A stretch of 64,000 bases of DNA from Sphingomonas_O antarctica. GTDB lineage: Bacteria > Pseudomonadota > Alphaproteobacteria > Sphingomonadales > Sphingomonadaceae. The stretch covers positions 62,001-126,000 of the forward strand of contig NZ_CBCRXM010000007.1 of assembly GCF_965137005.1 (NCBI RefSeq), written 5' to 3'. The notes under the pieces were generated by a model. It searched no databases. It was not told where the DNA came from and saw only the letters and a list, made by a program, of their open reading frames with translations. Below, one piece after another: positions 26,501 to 34,761 of this stretch. A program made the translations under genes and the position numbers. Every line of letters starts with the position of its first letter. Position 1 is the stretch's first letter.

Positions 26501-26596
26501 GTCGCCCCTGCGCAGGCAGGGGCCCAAATAGGCTCACAAACAGAAGCGCGATTTCGGGTGGAGAGTTCATCTGGACCCCTGCCTGCGCAGGGGTGA
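26501..26596. repeat. inverted repeat of the gtcgcccctgcgcaggcagg family, intergenic copy
   Basis: Arms 26501-26526 and 26572-26596 pair with two mismatches. The same arm sequence occurs in the element at the ileS/lspA junction (47967-48069), so this is a dispersed family. Here it sits harmlessly between the aminopeptidase stop and the HNH gene. Confidence 0.82.
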
Positions 26597-26671
26597 CGTC
26601 GAATGCTCGAGCGCGGGCGAGACCGGCGCGATCGGGCTAGGCATCACCCGTTCACCCATCCATACTGACGC

Positions 26672-27010
26672 ATGGGCAAACAATCACGACGCGATCCCTA
26701 TGGCGATCTGCACCGGGCGGCCGAGGAGCCTGAGGCGCCGCCACCACCGTGCTGGCTTTGCGGGCGGCCGACGGGAAAGACCATCGTGTGGCACCATCCC
26801 GTGCCCAAGAGCCGCGGCGGCCGCGATGTCGTGCCGATGCATTCAATCTGCCAGCAGACGCTGACAACAAATTTTTCCAATTCGGAACTGCAGCGCGCCG
26901 GCATGGATGTGGGGGCGTTGCTGTTGCACCCCAATGTCCGCAAATTCGTCGACTGGGTGGCGAACAAGGATCCGGACTTCACCGCGACGTTCGCCAAGAA
27001 GCAACGCTGA
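26672..27010 (+). CDS. HNH-type zinc-binding protein
   Basis: A 112-residue product with CWLCGRPTG, VWHHPVPKSRGGRD and, later, MHSICQQTLTTNFSNSEL. The CxxC, the HH dyad with PKSxGG, and the following H...C fit an HNH nuclease-like fold with a structural zinc. The second zinc pair is incomplete (a single visible Cys), so nuclease activity is uncertain. The N-terminus is charged and Pro-rich (EEPEAPPPPC). It lies just upstream of an MBL hydrolase gene. Its role, and whether it nicks DNA, cannot be told from the sequence. Confidence 0.74.
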   Translation: MGKQSRRDPYGDLHRAAEEPEAPPPPCWLCGRPTGKTIVWHHPVPKSRGGRDVVPMHSICQQTLTTNFSNSELQRAGMDVGALLLHPNVRKFVDWVANKDPDFTATFAKKQR

Positions 27011-27052
27011 TGCGTGCTTGACGTTCGCGTCAAGCGGCGCGACGGCACACGT

Positions 27053-28126
27053 GTGAGCAAACCCGCCCCCGACCAGAGCCTGGCCGATCATGGTCCCGAT
27101 GCGATTTCGTCGCGCGGGCTGACCTATCCGTTCGGCGAGACCGTGCCGGATTATGGCGCGGTGGTGGAAATCGTGCCGGGGGTCGGCTGGACGCGGCAAT
27201 TGGTGCCGGGATCGCTGAAGCATATCAATTGCTGGCTACTCGACGATGGCGACGGCATGGCCGTCGTGGACACCGGCCTCAACCTGCCGCACACCGCCGA
27301 GAATTGGGACAAGGCGATTGCGGGCCGCAAGGTCACGCGCGTCATCTGTACGCATTTCCATCCCGACCATGTCGGCGCGGCGGGGACGTTGTGTGCACGG
27401 CACGGGGTGCCGCTGTGGATGACGCGCGGTGAATGGCTGACCGCGCGGTTTCTGGTCGCCGATGTGCAGGACAGCCAGCCGTCCGAAGTGACCGCGATGC
27501 GCGTTGGCGCGGGGTGGAGCGGCGAGCAGATGGCCGATGCGGCCAAGCGCGGCTGGGGCAGTTTCCGGACGATTGTGTCGAAAATGCCGGCGGGGTTCAC
27601 GCGGTTGCAGGACGGCGACCGGGTGAAGATCGGCGTCGGTGAATGGCGTATCGTCACCGGCGCGGGGCATTCGCCCGAACATGCCTGTCTGATCGACGAC
27701 GCCCGGCGGCTGATGATTGCGGGCGATCAGGTGTTGCCCCGGATCACGTCCAACGTTTCGCTCGGCGTGATGGAGCCGGACGGCGATCCGTTGGGTGAAT
27801 GGCTGGCGTCGATCGCCAAGCTGCATGCGTTGCCCGAGGATTTGCTGGTGCTGCCGGCGCATGGCGAGCCGTTTACCGGGCTGCACGCGCGGCTGGAGCG
27901 TTTGGCCAAGGGGCATCGCGACGGGCTCGACCGGCTGGCGGCGCATATCAAGGACGAGCCCAAGCGTGCCGTCGATTGCTTCTCGCCTCTGTTCAAGCGG
28001 CCGATCGACGGCAGCGTGCTGGGACTGGCGACGGGCGAGACGCTGGCGCACCTCCGCCATCTCGAGCGGCGCGGGCGCGCGGTGATGGAGGATCGCGACG
28101 GCGTGTGGTGGTGGCGCGCGGCGTGA
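27053..28126 (+). CDS. MBL-fold metallo-hydrolase
   Basis: A metallo-beta-lactamase-fold hydrolase of about 357 residues. The metal-binding motif is THFHPDHVGAAGT; later ligands are GAGHSPEHACL (His) and MIAGDQVLP (Asp), with LPAHGEPFTG (His) further on. This spacing suits the glyoxalase-II/thioesterase-like branch, often annotated only as MBL-fold. The GTG at 27053 (MSKPAPDQSL) is chosen; an in-frame GTG at 27014 would add 13 residues, and neither has a strong ribosome site. It is followed by the parA-like gene after 20 bases. Substrate unknown. Confidence 0.88.
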   Translation: MSKPAPDQSLADHGPDAISSRGLTYPFGETVPDYGAVVEIVPGVGWTRQLVPGSLKHINCWLLDDGDGMAVVDTGLNLPHTAENWDKAIAGRKVTRVICTHFHPDHVGAAGTLCARHGVPLWMTRGEWLTARFLVADVQDSQPSEVTAMRVGAGWSGEQMADAAKRGWGSFRTIVSKMPAGFTRLQDGDRVKIGVGEWRIVTGAGHSPEHACLIDDARRLMIAGDQVLPRITSNVSLGVMEPDGDPLGEWLASIAKLHALPEDLLVLPAHGEPFTGLHARLERLAKGHRDGLDRLAAHIKDEPKRAVDCFSPLFKRPIDGSVLGLATGETLAHLRHLERRGRAVMEDRDGVWWWRAA

Positions 28127-28146
28127 AGCGCGGTTAGGCTGCGCCG

Positions 28147-28860
28147 ATGGCGACCATCGCGGTCTATTCGTTGAAGGGCGGGGTCGGCAAGACGACCATC
28201 GCGGTCAACCTCGCCTGGTGCAGCGCGATACTTTCGGGCCGCAAGACGTTGTTGTGGGATCTGGACCCGCAAGCGGCAGCGACATTTGTCCTGTCGATCG
28301 AGGCCAAGGGCGCGGCGCAGGCGGTGTTCGCCAAGGACCAGCCCGCCGCGCGCCTGATCCGCGCGAGCGCGTGGCCGCTGCTCGACGTCCTGCCCGCCGA
28401 CACGTCGCTGCGCGGGCTCGACCGGCTGTTCGACACGATCGGCAAGAAGCGGCGCATGGCGCGCCTGATCGAGCGACTGAGCCTGGGATATGGGACGATC
28501 ATCCTCGATTGCCCGCCGGGTCTGACCGAAACCAGCGAACAGGTGATGCGCGCCGCCGACCTGATCGTCGTGCCGGTGATCCCGTCGCCGCTGTCGCGCC
28601 GCGCGCTGGATGAGGTGCAGGCGCATCTCGCCAAACTTTTGAAGGACGGCGCGCCGGTGCTCCCGGTGTGGTCGATGGTCGACCGCCGCCGCGCGCTGCA
28701 CCGCGACGCCGGCGAGGATTGGCCGACGATTCCGATGGCCAGTGTGGTCGAGCAGATGGCGGTGCGCCGCGCGCCGCTGGGGCACATCGCCGCGCGCAGT
28801 CCGGCGCAGGCGGCGGTCGCGGCGCTGTGGCAGACCATCGAACGGCGGCTAACCGGATGA
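28147..28860 (+). CDS. ParA/MinD-family ATPase
   Basis: A 237-residue P-loop ATPase. The deviant Walker A is KGGVGKTTIAVNLAW at ~10-24, LLWDLDPQAAATF is the Walker A' segment and IILDCPPG the Walker B. A run of positive residues (KKRRMARLIERL) may contact DNA or lipid. No parB, parS or centromere-like repeat lies near, so it is an orphan ParA that may position another cargo rather than segregate a plasmid. Its stop overlaps the aat start by 4 bases (ATGA), so the two are translated together. Confidence 0.88.
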   Translation: MATIAVYSLKGGVGKTTIAVNLAWCSAILSGRKTLLWDLDPQAAATFVLSIEAKGAAQAVFAKDQPAARLIRASAWPLLDVLPADTSLRGLDRLFDTIGKKRRMARLIERLSLGYGTIILDCPPGLTETSEQVMRAADLIVVPVIPSPLSRRALDEVQAHLAKLLKDGAPVLPVWSMVDRRRALHRDAGEDWPTIPMASVVEQMAVRRAPLGHIAARSPAQAAVAALWQTIERRLTG

Positions 28861-29657
28861 ACGCCGCGCAGCAGCTCGATCTGGATACGCTGCTGAAAGC
28901 CTATGCGATCGGCTGGTTTCCGATGGCCGACAGCCGCGATGCGGCCGGGGTGCATTGGGTCCAGCCCAAGGAGCGCGCGATTATGCCGCTCGACGGGTTT
29001 CATCTGTCGCGGTCGTTGAAGAAGACATTGCTGGCAGAGCGGTTCACGACGACGGCCGACCGCGCGTTCGAGGCGGTGCTGGAACTGTGCGGCGCGGCGG
29101 CGGACGACCGGCCCGACACGTGGATCAATCCGGGGATCGCCGATGCGATGCGGCGGCTGCACCGGCTGGGGTTGGCGCACTCCATCGAGACGTGGGAGGG
29201 CGATCGGCTGGTTGGTGGGTTGTACGGGCTGGCGCTGGGCCGGGCGTTCTTCGGCGAATCGATGTTCAGCCGCGCAACCGATGCGTCAAAGGTCGCGCTG
29301 GCGCATCTGGTGGCGCGGATGCGGTGCGGGCATTTCACGTTGCTCGATTGCCAGTTCCAGACGCCGCACCTCGCCAGCCTCGGGACGGTCGAGGTTAGCG
29401 CCAACGCCTATGCGGCGTTGCTCGACACCGCGCTGTCGGGCGCGGCTGGCGTCGGTTCGGGCGCGGGTTCGGACGAATTGCCGCCGCCCGATTTCTTGGC
29501 CTTCGACGTGCCGCCCGAAGCCCCGCCCGGCGCGGCGAGCGTGTCCGGCCCGACATCGGGATGGCGCATCTCGCAAGCCTTGGTCCAGACGTCCCACACC
29601 GGATGTTCGACGGTGTTGAGCGAGGGCGATTCCTTGAACAGCCAGCCGGAGAAATAA
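28857..29657 (+). CDS. aat: leucyl/phenylalanyl-tRNA-protein transferase
   Basis: Aat adds Leu or Phe from aminoacyl-tRNA to proteins with N-terminal Lys or Arg, marking them for the ClpS/ClpAP N-degron pathway. The 266 residues have AYAIGWFPMAD near the N-terminus, HWVQPKERAIMPLDGFHLSR, GLYGLALGRAFFGESMFSR and LDCQFQTPHLASLG, the family's conserved blocks. The ATG at 28857 overlaps the parA stop (ATGA). The last ~83 codons overlap the 3' end of the opposite-strand DUF2155 gene by 250 bases, an unusually long convergent overlap (see findings). Confidence 0.94.
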   Translation: MNAAQQLDLDTLLKAYAIGWFPMADSRDAAGVHWVQPKERAIMPLDGFHLSRSLKKTLLAERFTTTADRAFEAVLELCGAAADDRPDTWINPGIADAMRRLHRLGLAHSIETWEGDRLVGGLYGLALGRAFFGESMFSRATDASKVALAHLVARMRCGHFTLLDCQFQTPHLASLGTVEVSANAYAALLDTALSGAAGVGSGAGSDELPPPDFLAFDVPPEAPPGAASVSGPTSGWRISQALVQTSHTGCSTVLSEGDSLNSQPEK

Positions 29658-30079
29658 CGCCGCCAGCGGTCGGGGCGTTCGTGCACGATGACCTGGACGA
29701 ACGCGCCGGTCAGGTGATCGGCTTCCCACGATTCGGTTTCGTCGCACGCGCGGACCTTGACGATCAGATCGCCGACGCGGACGCCCTGGCCGGGGTGCAG
29801 GCGGAAATCGCGGGTCAGCCCGTTGCGTTTGTTGAGCACGCCGATCACCGCGATGCGGTCGGCCATCGGCGTGGTGCCGGCGAAGCCCGTGGCCTTCGCG
29901 CCGACGCTCCGTTCCATCGCCGGGCTGCCGCTGAGGTCGTCGGCCGCGATCGGTGCGCTGTCGTTCGACGGCGCGTCCTTGACGACCGCGATCGCCGCCG
30001 CCCCGCCGAGCACGGCGAGACCCGCGAAGATCGCCAAAGCCCGCTTCACGCGCCGGTCACTCGGGCGACCATGCCTCAT
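29408..30079 (-). CDS. DUF2155 domain-containing exported protein
   Basis: A membrane-anchored or secreted protein of about 223 residues. The N-terminal hydrophobic segment RALAIFAGLAVLGGAAAIAVV is followed by a disordered linker and the DUF2155 domain. Conserved blocks are IAVIGVLNKRNGLTRDFRLH, VKVRACDETESWE, RYFSGWLFKESPSL and HPVWDVWTKACE (two Cys may pair). The C-terminus is Ala/Pro/Gly/Ser-rich and overlaps aat on the other strand. It lies just after the NDUFA12-like gene, a known sphingomonad neighbour. The function of the domain is unknown. The start is uncertain: 30079 is used, but GTG at 30049 or ATG at 30100 are possible. Confidence 0.82.
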   Translation of the reverse strand: MRHGRPSDRRVKRALAIFAGLAVLGGAAAIAVVKDAPSNDSAPIAADDLSGSPAMERSVGAKATGFAGTTPMADRIAVIGVLNKRNGLTRDFRLHPGQGVRVGDLIVKVRACDETESWEADHLTGAFVQVIVHERPDRWRRYFSGWLFKESPSLNTVEHPVWDVWTKACEMRHPDVGPDTLAAPGGASGGTSKAKKSGGGNSSEPAPEPTPAAPDSAVSSNAA

Positions 30080-30446
30080 AGTCCCCGGTTGCCGCCGCAC
30101 GGCGCCCGCCCGCTTCGAGCGAGCCCGCGGGGCGATACGCCTCTCGCGTGCCGGTCAGATTGGGCAACGCCGGCTTTTCCCAGGCGCGGGTCTGCGGCAG
30201 GGCGTTGTCGGGCACATCGTCGATCATGTGGCGCAGCCACGCGGTCCATTCGGGCGAGATGCGGCTGGCGTCGTTATTGCCGCTGTAGATCGCCATGCGC
30301 CGGCGGACGCCGCCCGGCCCCATCTTGCCGAGATAATAGCCGGTGCCGAGCGCATCCGACCCGACATGGTCGGTGCCCAGCCGCCCCATATAGGTGCCGA
30401 AGGTCGCGCCTTCCCACCATGTGAAGATATTCTTGAACACGCCCAT
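30057..30446 (-). CDS. NDUFA12-like NADH:ubiquinone oxidoreductase accessory subunit
   Basis: A 129-residue homologue of the mitochondrial complex I subunit B17.2/NDUFA12, kept in alphaproteobacteria. The N-terminus MGVFKNIFTWWEGATFG, then GSDALGTGYYLGK and RRRMAIYSGNNDASRISPEW followed by WLRHMIDD are the family pattern. The start at 30446 gives the conserved beginning. It is 10 bases after the stop of the DUF192 gene and overlaps the DUF2155 start by about 23 bases, so the three are probably one unit: DUF192, NDUFA12, DUF2155. It acts at the matrix-side (cytoplasmic) arm of complex I. Confidence 0.91.
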   Translation of the reverse strand: MGVFKNIFTWWEGATFGTYMGRLGTDHVGSDALGTGYYLGKMGPGGVRRRMAIYSGNNDASRISPEWTAWLRHMIDDVPDNALPQTRAWEKPALPNLTGTREAYRPAGSLEAGGRRAAATGDYEAWSPE

Positions 30447-30456
30447 CGCCGCGGCC

Positions 30457-30915
30457 CTACTTGGCGAGCGCGGGGGACGCAACGCGGTCCCCCTCGTGCA
30501 GCCCGAGTTGCGCCGCGCGGCCCCCGGCGATTTCGAGGACGGCGGCGACCGGCTCATAGCTTTCCACCGGCGTCAGATCGAGCGCGCGGGCATTGGCGAT
30601 GCGGTGGATCGTGCCGTCGGGGCGGATGAAGACGATGTCGAGCGGGATCAACGTGTTCTTCATCCAGAAACTGGCGAAGCGCGGCGGCTTCATCGGAAAG
30701 ATCATCGACTCGGCTGGACCGAGTTTGGTGCGGAACATCAGCCCCTTTTCCTGCTGCAGCGACGTCTTGGCGACCTCGGTGCGGAACCGCGCGACGCGAC
30801 CGCCGGAGGTGATCGTCAGCGGGACGGCAGCCAGATGCTGCGACCGGTCCTTCGCTAGCGCGGGCACGGCGGGAGTGAGGAGCAGCAAAGCGAGGAGGGT
30901 CATGAAACGGGGCAT
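30457..30915 (-). CDS. DUF192 family exported protein
   Basis: A 152-residue exported protein. The signal peptide MPRFMTLLALLLLTPAVPALA ends at an ALA site. The DUF192 core is visible: AKTSLQQEKGLMFR, MIFPMKPPRFASFWMKNTLI, PLDIVFIRPDGTIHRIAN and LEIAGGRAAQLGLHEGD. The family adopts a small beta-barrel fold with no established enzymatic role. The ATG at 30915 is preferred for the signal peptide; ATG at 30924 would only add three residues. It is divergent from an MFS transporter gene; about 84 bases hold both promoters. Confidence 0.88.
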   Translation of the reverse strand: MPRFMTLLALLLLTPAVPALAKDRSQHLAAVPLTITSGGRVARFRTEVAKTSLQQEKGLMFRTKLGPAESMIFPMKPPRFASFWMKNTLIPLDIVFIRPDGTIHRIANARALDLTPVESYEPVAAVLEIAGGRAAQLGLHEGDRVASPALAK

Positions 30916-30999
30916 GGCTGCCACTTAAACCGCGCTCGCGCCTGAAGGAAGCATGAAGGCGGGTTGCACTATCGCGCCCGTGCTGGACATAGGAACCGG

Positions 31000-32250
31000 A
31001 TGACCGCCGCCTCGACCCGCCGCATCCTGCTCGCCAGCCTGATCGGTACCTCGGTCGAATTCTATGATTTCTACATCTATGCGACGGCTGCGGCGTTGGT
31101 GTTCGGGCCGCAATTCTTCCCCGCTGAAAATCCAGCGGTGCAGTTGCTGGCATCCTATGCCAGTTTCGGCCTGGCTTTTTTTGCGCGACCGCTCGGCGCG
31201 GCGCTGTTCGGGCATATCGGCGACCGGGTCGGGCGCAAATCGACGCTGGTTGCATCATTGATGCTGATGGGCGGATCGACGTTCGCCATCGCCTTTCTGC
31301 CGACCTATGCCCAGATCGGCTGGGTTGCGCCCGCTTTGCTGTGCACGCTGAGACTTGGCCAAGGCCTTGGGCTGGGCGGCGAATGGGGCGGCGCGTCGCT
31401 GCTCGCGGTCGAGAACGCGCCGAACGGGCGGGAATATCGCTGGGGCATGTTCCCGCCGCTGGGCGCGCCGATCGGCTTTATCGCCGCGAACGGCATGTTC
31501 CTATTGCTGGGCGCCGTGCTGACCGAGGCGCAATTTCAGGCATGGGGCTGGCGACTGCCCTTTCTCGCCAGCGCCGCCTTGGTCATCCTCGGACTATGGG
31601 TACGCCTCAAACTGGCTGAGACGCCGGCGTTTCGCGAGGCCAAGCAAGCCGATGCGCTGGCCGATATGCCGATCGCGACATTGTTCAAAAACCATGCGCG
31701 CGAGACTGTCGCGGGCACGGCGGGCGTCGTCGCCTGTTTCGCCTTATTCTATCTGACCACGGCGTTTGCGCTCAGCTACGGCGTCACCACGCTCGGGCAT
31801 GGGCGGCAGGCGATGCTGGGGCTGGAGATTGGCGCGGTGCTGTTCCTCGCCGCCGGGGTGATCATCTCATCGACCTTCGCCGACACCCGGGGCGCGACGG
31901 CAATGCTGCGCTGGGGCTTTGCCGGTTGTCTGTTGTCGGGTGTGCTGATGGGGCCGATGCTCGGGGCGGCATCGCTGTGGATCGTGTTCGGCTGGCTGGC
32001 GCTGTCTCTGTTCGCGATGGGATTTTGTTACGGGCCGCTGGGCGGCTGGTTACCGTCGCTATTCGATCCCAAAGTCCGCTACACGGGAACGTCGATCACG
32101 TTCAACCTCGGCGGAGTTATCGGCGGCGCGCTGGCCCCGATTGCCGCGCAAGCGCTCGCCATGCGTGGCGGATTGGCGCTGGTCGGAGGATATTTGATCG
32201 CCGCCGGGATACTGAGCTTGGGCGGCGTGATGCTGATCAGGCGCCGCTAA
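31000..32250 (+). CDS. MFS transporter of the metabolite:H+ symporter type
   Basis: A 416-residue inner-membrane transporter with about 12 hydrophobic segments. The N-terminus GTSVEFYDFYIYATAAAL, the loop GHIGDRVGRKSTLV (motif A) and RLGQGLGLGGEWGGA are the signature of the MHS branch (ShiA, ProP, dicarboxylate and sugar-acid carriers). The substrate cannot be told. The ATG at 31000 follows AGGAACCGG. Its stop overlaps the recX stop on the other strand by 3 bases (CTAA), so the two genes are convergent with no space between. No transporter-linked enzyme is nearby. Confidence 0.9.
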   Translation: MTAASTRRILLASLIGTSVEFYDFYIYATAAALVFGPQFFPAENPAVQLLASYASFGLAFFARPLGAALFGHIGDRVGRKSTLVASLMLMGGSTFAIAFLPTYAQIGWVAPALLCTLRLGQGLGLGGEWGGASLLAVENAPNGREYRWGMFPPLGAPIGFIAANGMFLLLGAVLTEAQFQAWGWRLPFLASAALVILGLWVRLKLAETPAFREAKQADALADMPIATLFKNHARETVAGTAGVVACFALFYLTTAFALSYGVTTLGHGRQAMLGLEIGAVLFLAAGVIISSTFADTRGATAMLRWGFAGCLLSGVLMGPMLGAASLWIVFGWLALSLFAMGFCYGPLGGWLPSLFDPKVRYTGTSITFNLGGVIGGALAPIAAQALAMRGGLALVGGYLIAAGILSLGGVMLIRRR

Positions 32251-32771
32251 GCGTCCGCGACGCCCTCTACAGTCTTGCGAGCGACATCGAAGCCGTGTCC
32301 GGCCCTGATCATCGCCGCCATCTGCTTGCGCTTCACGTCACGATCCGCCTCGGCTTCGCCGAACGCGCCGATTTTCTTGCGGCGGGCGTAGGTTTGGGCG
32401 GCGGCCCAGGCTTCGTCTTCGTCGGGGGCGACGGCTGAGGCGAGGTCGGGGTCGATGCCGGCCGCGCGGAGTGCATCGCCGACGCGGCGGGGGCCGAAGC
32501 CGCGGCGGGTCAGGCTGCTGGCTTTCGATCCGGCCCAGGCGGCGTCGTCGACATAGCCGAGCGAGGCGAATTTTTCGACGATGGTGTCGATGCCGGCGGG
32601 GTCGAAGTCTTCCACCGTGCCGCGTTCGCGGCATTTGCGGCGGAGGTAGTCGCCGAGCTTGCCGCGTGTGGTGGCGAAGCGTTCGACATAGCGCAGCGCC
32701 AGGCGTTCGAGTGTGGGGGTGTCGAGGGGTGGTGCGGGGCGGCGGTCCCCGTAGTTGCGCTTGCCTTTCAT
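32247..32771 (-). CDS. recX: RecX family regulatory protein
   Basis: RecX binds RecA filaments and limits recombination and the SOS response. The 174-residue product is built of repeated three-helix units: YVERFATTRGKLGDYLRRKC, FASLGYVDDAAWAGSKASSL and TRRGFGPRRVGDALRAAG, which is the family's core; the C-terminal unit is more diverged. recA is not adjacent. No GAAC-N7-GAAC site was found just upstream. The gene faces a 220-base region with a partly unresolved repeat and the acyl-AMP ligase gene. Confidence 0.88.
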   Translation of the reverse strand: MKGKRNYGDRRPAPPLDTPTLERLALRYVERFATTRGKLGDYLRRKCRERGTVEDFDPAGIDTIVEKFASLGYVDDAAWAGSKASSLTRRGFGPRRVGDALRAAGIDPDLASAVAPDEDEAWAAAQTYARRKKIGAFGEAEADRDVKRKQMAAMIRAGHGFDVARKTVEGVADA

Positions 32772-32825
32772 GGGGGGAGCTTAGGGTTCAGGGCGGTGGT
32801 TGGACAAGGATCGGGCGGCGCCTTG

Positions 32826-32873
32826 CCCTCCCCCGCNCAGCNTCGCTGAGNCGCCCCTCCCTAGGGAAGGGGA
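32826..32873. repeat. GC-rich intergenic palindrome with unresolved bases
   Basis: Contains cccctccc (32854-32861) and, after a three-base loop, gggaagggg (32864-32872, one bulge). A left part has cccctcccccg-like sequence. Ns at 32837, 32842 and 32851 show that the base calls failed here, as at 55864-56010. The remaining sequence up to 32992 shows no ORF and contains the promoter side of the ligase gene. Confidence 0.5.
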
Positions 32874-32992
32874 AAGGTTGGCCATTATTGCGCCACACTC
32901 GGCCATGATTGAGGCTGCAACGTATCTGTAATCCGGGCAGTCCCCAACGCCCGGCGGAGAATTTGATTTTGGCCGACGCCGCCGCAACGATC

Positions 32993-34708
32993 GTGACGAC
33001 CCCGACCCGTGACGCCCTGCCCCGTATCATGTCCGATTTCGCCACTTTGGGCGCGGCGCTGGATTATGCCGCCACGGGCGCGCGCGGGCTGAATTTCCAT
33101 GACGCGCGCGGCAATCCGTTGCGTGCCTACACCTTTGCCGAGTTGCAGTCGGATGCCTGTGCTATGGCGCGGCGGTTGATGGGGCGCGGGGTGGTCAAGG
33201 GCGACCGCATCGCGCTGATCGCTGAGACCGGCGCGGAATTCGCGACATTGTTCTTTGGCTGCATTTATGCCGGCGCGTGGCCGGTGCCGTTGCCGCTGCC
33301 GACCAGTTTTGGCGGGCGGGATTCATATGTCGATCAGCTGCAGGTGCAGCTCGACAGCTCGGACCCCAAAATGCTGTTCTATCCCGCTGAGCTGGCGGCA
33401 ATGGCGGGCGCGGCGGCGGAAGCCAAGGGTGTCGAGGGGCATGCCTGGGAAGATGCGGCGGAGTGGGCGGTGAAGGATTCTCCGCTGCCCGAAACGGTCA
33501 GCGACGACATTGCCTATCTGCAATATTCGAGCGGTTCGACGCGGTTTCCGCATGGCGTGGCGGTGACGCATCGCGCGCTGCTGTCCAACCTCGCGGCGCA
33601 CAGCCATGGCATGGAGGTGCGCGAAACCGACCGCTGTGTGTCGTGGCTGCCCTGGTATCACGACATGGGCCTGGTCGGGTGCCTGTTGTCGCCGGTCGCC
33701 AATCAGGTGTCGACCGATTACCTCAAGACCGAGGATTTCGCGCGGCGACCGCTGGCGTGGCTCGACCTGATCAGCCGCAACGAGGGGACGACGCTGAGCT
33801 ATTCGCCGACGTTCGGTTACGACATTTGCGCGCGGCGGATCTCGTCGCAGACGCATGCCGAGGACCGGTTCGACCTGTCGCGCTGGCGGGTGGCGGGGAA
33901 TGGCGCGGACATGATCCGCCCCGACGTGATGCAGGCGTTCGTCGATGCGTTCGAGCCCGCGGGCTTCAAGGCCAGCGCGTTCCTGCCGAGCTATGGCTTG
34001 GCCGAGGCGACGCTGGCGGTGTCGATCATGCCGCCGGGCGAAGGCATCGTCGTCGAACTGGTCGAGGAAACCGAATTGTCCGGCAAGGACGAAGCGGTCG
34101 GCCGCCCGCAGCGATACCGCGCGGTGGTCAATTGCGGCAAGCCGGTGCGCGACATGCTGGTCGAGGTCCGCGACGAGGATGGCGGCATCCTGCCCGAACG
34201 CGCGATCGGCAAGATGTTCGCCAAGGGCGCGTCGATCATGACCGGATACTTTCGCGACCCCGAAGCGACCGAAGCGTGCCTCTCGGGCGGCTGGCTCGAC
34301 ACCGGCGACATGGGCTATCTCAGCGACGGTTACGTCTACATCGTCGGCCGAGCGAAGGACATGATCATCATCAACGGCAAGAACCATTGGCCGCAGGACA
34401 TCGAATGGGCGGTGGAGCAATTGCCGGGGTTCAAGTCGGGTGACATCGCCGCATTCGCGATCACCACCCCGGGCGGCGAGGAAACCCCCGCGGTGCTGGT
34501 CCAGTGCCGCACCACCGACGATGCCGAGCGGTCGCGGCTGCGCGAGGATATCAAGGAACGTGTGCGGTCGATCACCGGCATGAACTGCGTCGTCGAACTG
34601 GTCCCGCCGCGGACCTTGCCACGCACGTCATCGGGCAAATTGAGCCGGGCAAAGGCGCGCAATCAATATCTGTCGGGCGAAATCCAGCCCTATGCGATGG
34701 CCGCCTGA
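32993..34708 (+). CDS. fatty acyl-AMP ligase (FAAL)
   Basis: An adenylate-forming enzyme that activates a fatty acid as acyl-AMP for transfer to an acyl carrier protein. The ATP motif is YLQYSSGSTRFPHGVAVTH, A5 is SYGLAEATLAVS and A7/A8 are WLDTGDMGYLSDG...GRAKDMIIINGKNHWPQDIE. The FAAL type, rather than acyl-CoA ligase, is indicated by RTLPRTSSGKLSRAKAR and GKNHWPQDIEW. GTG at 32993 gives 571 residues; TTG codons upstream at 32966 or ATG at 33029 are alternatives. No ACP or polyketide synthase is adjacent; in sphingomonads lone FAALs may serve lipid synthesis, but that is inference. Confidence 0.91.
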   Translation: MTTPTRDALPRIMSDFATLGAALDYAATGARGLNFHDARGNPLRAYTFAELQSDACAMARRLMGRGVVKGDRIALIAETGAEFATLFFGCIYAGAWPVPLPLPTSFGGRDSYVDQLQVQLDSSDPKMLFYPAELAAMAGAAAEAKGVEGHAWEDAAEWAVKDSPLPETVSDDIAYLQYSSGSTRFPHGVAVTHRALLSNLAAHSHGMEVRETDRCVSWLPWYHDMGLVGCLLSPVANQVSTDYLKTEDFARRPLAWLDLISRNEGTTLSYSPTFGYDICARRISSQTHAEDRFDLSRWRVAGNGADMIRPDVMQAFVDAFEPAGFKASAFLPSYGLAEATLAVSIMPPGEGIVVELVEETELSGKDEAVGRPQRYRAVVNCGKPVRDMLVEVRDEDGGILPERAIGKMFAKGASIMTGYFRDPEATEACLSGGWLDTGDMGYLSDGYVYIVGRAKDMIIINGKNHWPQDIEWAVEQLPGFKSGDIAAFAITTPGGEETPAVLVQCRTTDDAERSRLREDIKERVRSITGMNCVVELVPPRTLPRTSSGKLSRAKARNQYLSGEIQPYAMAA

Positions 34709-34761
34709 ATCCGCATTTGACGGTTACCTGACGGTAAGGGTTTCCGCCGTATTTATCGCGG

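Noticed and set aside
28147..28860. Plasmid partition locus
   Set aside because: ParA is present without ParB or parS-like repeats, and neighbours are chromosomal housekeeping genes.
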